From Gemmataceae bacterium (GTDB taxonomy: Bacteria; Planctomycetota; Planctomycetia; Gemmatales; Gemmataceae), in contig JAIEMG010000162.1 in assembly GCA_019752375.1 (NCBI GenBank), positions 1 through 41,539 of the forward strand: a DNA stretch of 41,539 nt. The letters run 5' to 3'. Positions 36,401-41,539 of this stretch are shown in pieces; the first letter of the stretch is position 1; the number at the start of each line of letters is the position of its first letter. The notes beneath the pieces were generated by a model. The model made no database searches. It worked only from the letters and a program-made list of their open reading frames with translations, and was not told the origin of the DNA. The position numbers were made by a program, and so were the translations under genes.

Positions 36401-38415
36401 TTGTCCAACTTGGCTTCGATCTTCAACTGGCCGGCCTGGCGGATGTAAAGAACGCGACTCTTGCGCACCGGCAACCCTTCCTGCCCCATGCGATACGCCG
36501 ACAGCTCAATGGTGCCAAAGACGTCCGGCGCCAGGTCGAACTGGTAGGTGCCGCGGCCCTTGTCCATCGAGATGCTCTGGGTCAGGATCGTTTGGCCATC
36601 CTTGATCAGGTCGATGAAGATCGGCTCGTCGCCGCCACCCATGGCCAGCAGACGAAGCGTGTCGCCGCCGTCGTAGACCGCCTTGTCGGTGCGGATGAGG
36701 AAGTCCAGGCCATGTCCACCACAGGTCAGGACGACTCGTTTCGCGCCCGTGCGGCCACCGGCATCCGTGCCATGCACCGTCACGACCGCGCCCTCGAGAT
36801 ATGGCGTCGCGGGTTGATCGATGGACATTACGGTGCCGCCGCGAGTCGGGGCGGGAACGGCTGCCCACGGCGGAGTCCATTCAAAGGACGCCAGGCCCAG
36901 ATCATTGGTGTCCAGTTCCTTCATGACCTCCGAGTTGGGCACTTCGTTCGAAACGGGCATGGCGTTGGGAAGGCTGCCGGTGGAACCAGTGGCGATCTTC
37001 AAAACCTTCAAGCGCGCCTTCGCGGCGGGCTTGCCGTCGGGATAACTGGCAAAGAGATAAATCTTGTTGCTGACGCCCGGCACGAGCGTGCCACCTTCCG
37101 GAATGACGTCGATCCGGAGCACGTTGGTGCTGACCACGCGTGACACAAGCTTGCTCTGCTTCTGAGCCGCCGTGTCGGTTACCGTCACTTCCAGGGCGAA
37201 GCGGGCGTCGCCGGAATCCTGCTCGCGCCCCGGGAGCGATGCAGGCAGGGTGAAATCGAAAGCCGCCTCGCCCGTTGCGTTCGTCTGGACTTTCAGTTCT
37301 TGCAACGGCTTGTCCGACGTGTGGTGCGCCGTCAGCACCTTGATGGTCACGTCCGCATCCGTCACCGCCGTATTGCCGGCGAAATAATTGGCCTGCACCT
37401 TGCCGGCCACCTTCTGGCTCGGCGCGTAGTATGGTTCCAGGCCGGACACTTCGATCTCGAATTTCGGCAGCACGTACTTCTTCACCTCGACCGTCAGCCG
37501 GCTCTCGGTATCGCCGATCTTGCAGGCGATCGTGTACGGCCCTTCGATCAACTCGTTGGCCAGCTCGCAGTCCGCGAACGAGATGCCGTGAGCGCTGGTC
37601 TCACCCTTTTGCTTGAAGACGATGTTGCCCTTGATGTCGGTGACGGTGAAGACGGCTTCCTGCTTGGCGACCGGCTTCAGGCTCGGCTTGCGCAGCGCCA
37701 ACGAACGGATGCGGATCTCGTCGCCGGGCTTGTAGACCGGCTTGTCCGTGGACAGCATCAGCTTCCAGGAACGCTTGAGCTTGATCTTCTGCGTCATCAC
37801 TTCCTGCGTGCCGCCGGGGCGGGCGACGATGCGCATGTCGTATTCGCCGTCGGGCCAATCGGGCAGCTCCATGCGCGGTTGGCCAGTACCCTGGGCATTG
37901 GTGGTGAAGCTGGCCAGGCGGGCGATCTGATCGGAGCCTTTGCCGCGCAGCTCGATCTCGACGGGCACGTCGGCCATGGGCTGATTGGTGACGTGGTTCA
38001 TGACCCGTACACGTACCGAACCGTGGGCGGCCGCGTACAGCTGGTTCTGGCCGAAGACCACGACGTCGTAGGGCGACGGCTGCATGTACCAGTAATAGAA
38101 GTGCAATCCGGCCAGCACCAGGATCGACGCCGCGGCCCCGGACAGGAAGCTCCAGGCGAGGATGCGCTTGCGGCGCACTCGCGTCGTCTCGACGTGGTCA
38201 ATGCGCGTCATGGTTGCCCGGATGAGCGTTTCCGATGCTTCCAGGGCCGGCAGCGATTCCAGGGTCGCCATCCGGCGCCGCGCCTCCTCAAGCGCAGTCT
38301 GACAGGCGGTGCAGTGCTCGCAATGCTCTTCCAGATACTGGGCGTATTCCGGCGTGACCGATTCGTGCAGATAATCGTCCACGTATTCGGTCACGTGAAA
38401 GCGATCGGCGTGCAT
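33481..38415 (-). CDS. Alpha-2-macroglobulin with N-terminal zf-HC2 anti-sigma domain
   Basis: The product has 1644 residues. Residues 1-45 form a zf-HC2 anti-sigma motif (His31-x3-Cys35-x2-Cys38 in EEHCEHCTACQ), followed by a linker and a transmembrane helix at about 85-109. From about 115 there are macroglobulin domains (YKPGDEIRIRSLALRKPSL, the typical MG start). Two more hydrophobic segments follow at about 817-841 and 850-871, then the A2M core (REWFPETLLWKPEL, DSITDWRLSASAVTGDGRLG). The thioester motif GCFEQ has Cys1158 and Gln1161 in PSGCFEQTSSTTYPN. The thioester-domain helices run to about 1450, and a receptor-like C-terminal domain ends at 1644. Bacterial A2Ms trap proteases and link to them through the thioester. 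AGGAG lies 8 bases before ATG 38415. The ECF sigma gene lies 39 bases upstream; the anti-sigma fusion is the striking feature. Confidence 0.9.
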   Translation of the reverse strand: MHADRFHVTEYVDDYLHESVTPEYAQYLEEHCEHCTACQTALEEARRRMATLESLPALEASETLIRATMTRIDHVETTRVRRKRILAWSFLSGAAASILVLAGLHFYYWYMQPSPYDVVVFGQNQLYAAAHGSVRVRVMNHVTNQPMADVPVEIELRGKGSDQIARLASFTTNAQGTGQPRMELPDWPDGEYDMRIVARPGGTQEVMTQKIKLKRSWKLMLSTDKPVYKPGDEIRIRSLALRKPSLKPVAKQEAVFTVTDIKGNIVFKQKGETSAHGISFADCELANELIEGPYTIACKIGDTESRLTVEVKKYVLPKFEIEVSGLEPYYAPSQKVAGKVQANYFAGNTAVTDADVTIKVLTAHHTSDKPLQELKVQTNATGEAAFDFTLPASLPGREQDSGDARFALEVTVTDTAAQKQSKLVSRVVSTNVLRIDVIPEGGTLVPGVSNKIYLFASYPDGKPAAKARLKVLKIATGSTGSLPNAMPVSNEVPNSEVMKELDTNDLGLASFEWTPPWAAVPAPTRGGTVMSIDQPATPYLEGAVVTVHGTDAGGRTGAKRVVLTCGGHGLDFLIRTDKAVYDGGDTLRLLAMGGGDEPIFIDLIKDGQTILTQSISMDKGRGTYQFDLAPDVFGTIELSAYRMGQEGLPVRKSRVLYIRQAGQLKIEAKLDKKEYRPGRTAKLDLLLTDLDGKPAPGALSLAAVDKAVFAVLDQAPGMERTFYLLEQQLLEPVYSVYAWSPDFAKLRAEDRIELEQAAFSKTARSLDDTFTNGRAGNGGRRFVPMQGQLPSATDSTYSLNAASFPTKSQQTYATRDAGLKWVTVGWIAFAFAVLLAGYIALWMFVRTNVVVILHAVAAPATLFLLFMGAILITTTGKRSDMTFNSVAAGIEMRTMSLDESDMPTAQERMPPSATKPVPEDGAAGFKLESKNGDDAEPLRVREWFPETLLWKPELVTNDQGQVSIEVPLADSITDWRLSASAVTGDGRLGAMQSHIRVFQPFFVDLNLPVALTRNDEVAIPVVVHNHLNESQTVKVTLTKAPWFELLDDAEKEIRLPARKVLATHFRIRVTKVGKHPLEVLAEGTGVADAMKKDIEVIPDGRRIEQVSNGTLQQPVQVVLNVPDGAIEGSPKAFLKIYPSTFSQLVEGLDNIFRMPSGCFEQTSSTTYPNVLALDYLQRTGKDSPDAKARAKHYIHLGYQRLLSFEISSGGFDWFGRPPANRTLTAYGLMEFEDMAKVHNVDPRLIGRTRTWLLNQRNSDGSWKPESHGLHDDPTRGQGNSDLPRYSTTAYIGWAVFAGKPNDPRAVATLKYLTSVQPEKINDPYVLALVANALNALDATGNAAAPYLARLDSLKQSSDDGKFVWWQQDANSRTTFYGSGTSGQVETTALAALAMMHGTGYPGSTRGALAFIAKQKDGNGTWHSTQATVLALKALLAAASKQPSMDKERVIEVTFGRGQKQTIKIAADQDDVMKQIDLSAELQPGDNTLNVVETSGTGAGYQVAFRYHVPEGAPVKDEPIAISISYDKTELAVGDVMMATARVVSKQQAPMVILDLPIPAGFEIGADQLAELQGSGKIEKFQITARRATVYLRGLQPGKELVLRYDLRARMPVKLTVPAARAYEYYNPAMHGTGRTAQVTVTPRK

Positions 38416-38454
38416 GGCAGGTGCTCCTGGAAATCCCGGCGCGCGGGAGGAAGT

Positions 38455-39009
38455 TCAATGGTTGGGGTTCAGCCGCGGCTGAAGGAACTCGCGCATGGCG
38501 ATAAGCCCGTGATGCATGTGCGAGCGGACGGTTGCCTCGGTGCGGTCGAGTGCTTCGGCAATGTCGGCATAGGACATGCCGTTCCAGACGCGCATGGCGA
38601 CCACGGCGCGTTGCTGCGTCGGCAACTGGGCGACTGCCGAAGTAACCAGCGACGCCGTTTCGGTCGCGATGGCGGTATCGGCCGGCGTCGTGCCCGATGC
38701 CGACGCCTCCTCGCCCAGCGGCGTGATGCTCAGCGACCGCCGCCGGCCCAGGGCATGACACTTGTTCGCGGCGATCGCGTATAACCAGGCCTTGAACGGC
38801 CGCGGAAATTCGTACTGCTGCCGTTTCGCCCAGACCGCCAGGAAGACCTCTTGAAACACATCCTCACTCTTGTGGCGGTCGCCGATCATGCGCTGGATAA
38901 ACGTCAACAGCGGACTGGCGTAGCGGCGGATGAGCGTCTCCAGGTACTCGCGCTTCCCTTGCGCTACCTGGACCATCAACCATTCGTCACGTTCGTGCCG
39001 GGAGGTCAT
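38455..39009 (-). CDS. ECF sigma factor
   Basis: The product has 184 residues. Region 2 is at about 20-90 (EYLETLIRRYASPLLTFIQRM, SEDVFQEVFLAVW, FKAWLYAIAANKC). Region 4 is at about 125-175 (VAQLPTQQRAVVAMRVWNGM, then the helix-turn-helix SYADIAEALDRTEATVRSHMHHGL). GAGGG lies 6 bases before ATG 39009. The next gene (39 bases downstream) begins with a zf-HC2 anti-sigma domain, which is the classical arrangement of an ECF sigma with its anti-sigma, so the two are a predicted cognate pair. Target promoters are unknown; autoregulation is usual for such operons. The gene is the first of the putative operon ending at 32216. Confidence 0.92.
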   Translation of the reverse strand: MTSRHERDEWLMVQVAQGKREYLETLIRRYASPLLTFIQRMIGDRHKSEDVFQEVFLAVWAKRQQYEFPRPFKAWLYAIAANKCHALGRRRSLSITPLGEEASASGTTPADTAIATETASLVTSAVAQLPTQQRAVVAMRVWNGMSYADIAEALDRTEATVRSHMHHGLIAMREFLQPRLNPNH

Positions 39010-39081
39010 GTCGTGCCCTCGCTGGACTATGCCGAGCTATACGCGCAGCGGCACACTTCCGTTGAATTAAAAAACGACAAA

Positions 39082-39128
39082 TCGTGAGCCCGACGCGGCA
39101 GCCCCTTGGTGGCGCGTCGGGCTCACGA
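39082..39128. repeat. 16-bp perfect inverted repeat with 15-nt loop, plus a partial third copy
   Basis: Arms 39082-39097 (TCGTGAGCCCGACGCG) and 39113-39128 are exact reverse complements. GGGCTCACGAT recurs at 39134-39144. The repeat lies between the PilZ-like gene's stop (39170) and the sigma gene's start (39009), both on the minus strand. It may therefore separate their transcription, and any sigma-operon promoter lies between it and 39009. Confidence 0.85.
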
Positions 39129-39169
39129 TATCGAGGGCTCACGATTCTGAGTGCATTGCGACGAATCGC

Positions 39170-39652
39170 TTAACCGAAGAACATGCGTACACTCCAGGGT
39201 GGCACGTGAACGAAGGGACATTCCAGCTCCCACGTGCCCTTGTGGTGGCGGATTTCCTGCATGCGCACTTCGACCCAGGGAAATTCCTCGGCAGCGCTAC
39301 AAGGACGCACCGTCAAGACGGCGCCCAGCGGCACCCCAGGCTTCTCGTCCAGCTCGATGCTCAGTCCGTTGATCGATCGATCGACCACGCGGGCCAGGAA
39401 TGGTTCGGGTTGCGACTGAGCGCCGCGGAGGAACACGCCCACGGGCGAGGCGCGGCGCCGGGCAGGAATCGGTTCCTCGCGAGTTCGTCGCGGGGAAACA
39501 GAGGACCTCGGGGTCGGTGCGTCCAGAGCCAGGCGGCCCATCAGAAAGCGGCCGCCCAGGAACAGGGCGACGGCGAACAGGATGCCCACCAGCAACTCGC
39601 TGCCTTCCGGTAACTGCAGGTTCATCAGACTAGCGGAAAGTTGTCCCCACAT
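39170..39652 (-). CDS. Membrane-anchored PilZ-like protein with a degenerate RxxxR motif
   Basis: The product has 160 residues. A hydrophobic helix at about 20-41 anchors the N-terminus. From about 65 to 155 the sequence follows a PilZ-like family seen in planctomycetes (FLARVVDRSINGLSIELDE with the DxSxxG element at Asp91-Gly96, GAVLTVRPCSAAEEFPWVEV, WELECPFV, PPWSVRMFFG). The usual cyclic-di-GMP-contacting RxxxR is not seen; ARRRASPVGVFL occupies that position. Binding of cyclic-di-GMP is therefore uncertain. ATG 39652 (MWGQ) is chosen over the non-homologous extension to 39754; ATG 39625 is possible. It lies downstream of pgi on the same strand with an inverted repeat between. Confidence 0.7.
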   Translation of the reverse strand: MWGQLSASLMNLQLPEGSELLVGILFAVALFLGGRFLMGRLALDAPTPRSSVSPRRTREEPIPARRRASPVGVFLRGAQSQPEPFLARVVDRSINGLSIELDEKPGVPLGAVLTVRPCSAAEEFPWVEVRMQEIRHHKGTWELECPFVHVPPWSVRMFFG

Positions 39653-39735
39653 GATTGACGGTCTCGTGTTCGGGTTGGTTTCGATGCTCCCGAAAACGAG
39701 ACGCGCGGAGGGACGGACTGTGACCGGACCATGTG

Positions 39736-39779
39736 GCCGCTTGCGGCGTAACACCCGCGTGTGCTACGCCGCAAGCGGC
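39736..39779. repeat. 18-bp inverted repeat, second copy of the GCCGCTTGCGGCGTA family
   Basis: Arms 39736-39753 and 39762-39779 pair with one mismatch around an 8-base loop. Both arms are nearly identical to those at 23782-23819 (39762-39779 is identical to 23802-23819). It lies 7 bases after the pgi stop on the minus strand, a position suited to termination. Confidence 0.85.
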
Positions 39780-39786
39780 GGGGCGA

Positions 39787-41370
39787 TTACCCCTTGGCAT
39801 ACTGCGCCTCGGCGGGCGCCCGTCCGCTCTTGCGCACAACACCACGTTTGTTGGTCGTCAGGTACTCCAGGATGTGGTACAGCGTTTCCGCTGCGTCCGG
39901 CTCGCCAATGGCCGCGGCCCACTGCTCCGCCGTTTTCGCGCCGCCCTCGCCCAGCTTGGCGAACAACTTGTGCTGCAACTCCAGCACCGCCGCGGCAGCC
40001 TTCTTGCCGGCCTCGACGCCTGGCTGATGATACGCGTTGATGTTGACCAGGTTGCCGTAGAAGCCGACGGCACGCTCGAATAGCGCAATCAGCACACCGA
40101 TCGCATACGCATCGGGCCGGGGCACGCTGATCAGGATCGACTCGCGGTTCTTGTCGTGAAGCGCCTTACGGGTGCCGATCATCAGGCCGAGCAGGTAATC
40201 GCCCGGCTGAACGCCCGGTTCCACTTCCACGGGATGGCCGCCCGCCTCCAAGCACTGGATGAAGACGGCATAGAAGTTGTTGACGCCGTCGCGCAGCTGC
40301 TGGACGTAGGCATGCTGGTCCGTTGAGCCTTTGTTGCCGTAGACGGCGATGCCCTGCTCCACCGGCTTGCCGTCCAAGTCCTGCGACTTGCCGAGCGATT
40401 CCATCACCAGCTGTTGCAGATACCGGCTGAGAAGAAGCAGACGATCCTTGTAGGGCAGAACGACCATGTCTTTCTTGCCAAGACCGCCGGTGCCCCAGTA
40501 CCACGCGGCCGCAAGCAGAGCGGCGGGGTTCTTCTTGGTGTCGGTGCCGCGCGTGACCACATCGCACGCGGCCGCGCCGGCGAGCATCTGATCGATGTCA
40601 ATGCCCTGGAGGGCGGCAGGCAGCAGGCCGACCGCGCTCGTTTCGCTCGTGCGGCCACCGATCCAGTCCCACATGGGGAAGCGGGCCAGCCAGCCGCCCT
40701 TTTCCGCGGCCTGGTCCATCTTCGATCCGACGCCGGTGACTGCGACCGCATGCTTGCCGAAGTTCAGGCCCGCCTTCTTGTAGGCATCGGCGGCGACCAT
40801 CATGCCGTTGTGCGTCTCCGGCGTGCCGCCGGACTTCGAGATCACCACGCACAGGGTCTGATCGAGTTTGCCTTCCAGACCATCCAGCACGCGCTTCATG
40901 CCATCCGGATCGGTGTTATCGAAGAAATGGACCTTGAGCTTGTCGGTCTTGACGTCGCCCAGGGCATCGTGGACGAACTCCGGCCCCAGGGCGCTGCCGC
41001 CGATCCCGATCGAGAGCAACTCGGTAAACTTCGGCGCCTTCTCGGGCTTGATCTTGCCTTGGTGGATGTCCGCGGTGAACGACTTGATGCGGGCAAGCGT
41101 CTGTTCGATTTCCTTGGTCAGCTCGGGCTTGGGGGCCAGCTTGGGAGCGCGCAACCAATAATGGCCGACCATGCGCTGCTCGTCCGGGTTGGCGATGGCC
41201 CCGGCTTCCAGGTCCTTCATGTCCTTGTAGGCCTTCTGGAGTCGTGGTTCCATCTTGGCGAAGAAGCCGTCATCGAAGTCCATGCGGCTGATATCGAGCG
41301 TCAGGCCGATGTCATCGCAGATACACAGGTGTTGCTGATAACGCTGCCACAGTTTCGTTTCCGCGCTCAT
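39787..41370 (-). CDS. pgi: Glucose-6-phosphate isomerase
   Basis: The product has 527 residues, the usual size of a bacterial PGI. It interconverts glucose 6-phosphate and fructose 6-phosphate in glycolysis in the cytoplasm. The sugar-isomerase domains show [36 protein letters not shown] for phosphate binding, [13 protein letters not shown], and [18 protein letters not shown] with the catalytic His. Lys in the C-terminal part of the enzyme is not individually assigned here. GGGAGG precedes ATG 41370. The PilZ-like gene lies downstream on the same strand, separated by an inverted repeat. Confidence 0.96.
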   Translation of the reverse strand: MSAETKLWQRYQQHLCICDDIGLTLDISRMDFDDGFFAKMEPRLQKAYKDMKDLEAGAIANPDEQRMVGHYWLRAPKLAPKPELTKEIEQTLARIKSFTADIHQGKIKPEKAPKFTELLSIGIGGSALGPEFVHDALGDVKTDKLKVHFFDNTDPDGMKRVLDGLEGKLDQTLCVVISKSGGTPETHNGMMVAADAYKKAGLNFGKHAVAVTGVGSKMDQAAEKGGWLARFPMWDWIGGRTSETSAVGLLPAALQGIDIDQMLAGAAACDVVTRGTDTKKNPAALLAAAWYWGTGGLGKKDMVVLPYKDRLLLLSRYLQQLVMESLGKSQDLDGKPVEQGIAVYGNKGSTDQHAYVQQLRDGVNNFYAVFIQCLEAGGHPVEVEPGVQPGDYLLGLMIGTRKALHDKNRESILISVPRPDAYAIGVLIALFERAVGFYGNLVNINAYHQPGVEAGKKAAAAVLELQHKLFAKLGEGGAKTAEQWAAAIGEPDAAETLYHILEYLTTNKRGVVRKSGRAPAEAQYAKG

Positions 41371-41421
41371 TGCAGGTCCTCCCGAAGGTGCGTGGAAGTG
41401 GGTCGATGCTGAAATTCAAGA

Positions 41422-41490
41422 GCTTAACAAATACTACAGCGCTCCATTGCGTGAAAGGATCCGCGCAACGTCTGTAGCCGCAGGCTTCAG
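41422..41490. repeat. Partial copy of the 28697-28822 repeat unit
   Basis: From 41422, GCTTAACAAATACTACAGCGCT and then CTGTAGCCGCAGGCTTCAGCC (ending 41490) resemble 28697-28761 in order and spacing. The second arm of the inverted repeat is missing: after 41490 the sequence differs. It lies upstream of pgi in the remaining 169 bases of the window, which hold no other recognisable feature. Confidence 0.6.
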
Positions 41491-41539
41491 CCCAATACCG
41501 TTCAATTAGGAGCAAGTGTTCAGTAACTGCCGGCCATGA

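Noticed and set aside
33895-37143. A 1082-codon open frame on the plus strand
   Set aside because: It runs antisense to the A2M gene, whose motifs (GCFEQ, A2M core, macroglobulin domains) are clear. The plus-strand translation is low in recognisable motifs and is a by-product of GC-rich codon use.

Overview
The window is 41.5 kb of GC-rich bacterial chromosome that looks like a planctomycete, most likely of the Gemmataceae. The grounds are gene content: a DUF1592/DUF1588-type cytochrome protein paired with a DUF1552 protein, a DUF1501 protein, long secreted WD40 proteins, a planctomycete-type sigma factor next to a FecR-like protein, a PilZ-like protein, and many long intergenic inverted repeats. 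No rRNA, tRNA, CRISPR array, prophage or plasmid gene was seen. The only mobile-element trace is the N-terminal stub of an IS1380-type transposase near the left edge.

Layout. 1-400: the tail of an unknown gene and a small membrane protein. 487-1586: the IS1380 stub directly abuts a lipoprotein gene that is split by a frameshift. 1860-2630: a secreted LpqC-type esterase. 2819-8742: a compact operon of ECF-like sigma factor, FecR-like regulator, multi-domain cytochrome protein (DUF1587/1592/1588 type) and DUF1552 protein. 9036-11091: a FeeM-like N-acyl amino acid synthase with a zinc ribbon, followed by a frameshifted GNAT protein. 11121-16219: two tandem secreted WD40 proteins. 16566-18852: an FHA protein and asnS. 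18928-21168: a secreted alpha/beta hydrolase and a TYW1-like radical SAM protein. 21480-23772: an HtrA-like protease with an intact triad, followed by a paralogue that has lost its catalytic His and Ser and carries its PDZ domain inside the protease fold. 23824-27992: FHA, transglutaminase-like and PQQ-propeller proteins. 28396-32163: a small hypothetical protein, a divergent thioesterase/LysR pair and a DUF1501 protein. 32216-39009 (minus strand): ECF sigma factor, a giant alpha-2-macroglobulin with an N-terminal zf-HC2 anti-sigma domain, and two tandem five-cysteine membrane proteins. 39170-41370: a PilZ-like protein and pgi.

The strongest candidate for an undescribed system is 32216-39009. 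The gene after the ECF sigma factor encodes one 1644-residue protein that starts with a zinc-type anti-sigma motif, crosses the membrane, and continues as a thioester alpha-2-macroglobulin with an intact GCxEQ motif. This suggests that protease attack or thioester capture outside the membrane could be reported directly to a sigma factor inside. The two downstream paralogues, each with five Cys at identical positions and one membrane helix, are probably co-transcribed and may be further components. Second-tier candidates are the active/inactive HtrA pair and the FeeM-like/GNAT pair.

At least ten intergenic spaces carry long, often perfect inverted repeats of clearly different sequence families. 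Two families recur within the window, and one repeat supplies the stop codon of a LysR gene. Two genes are interrupted by single frameshifts. Whether those are real lesions or sequencing errors cannot be decided from this sequence.
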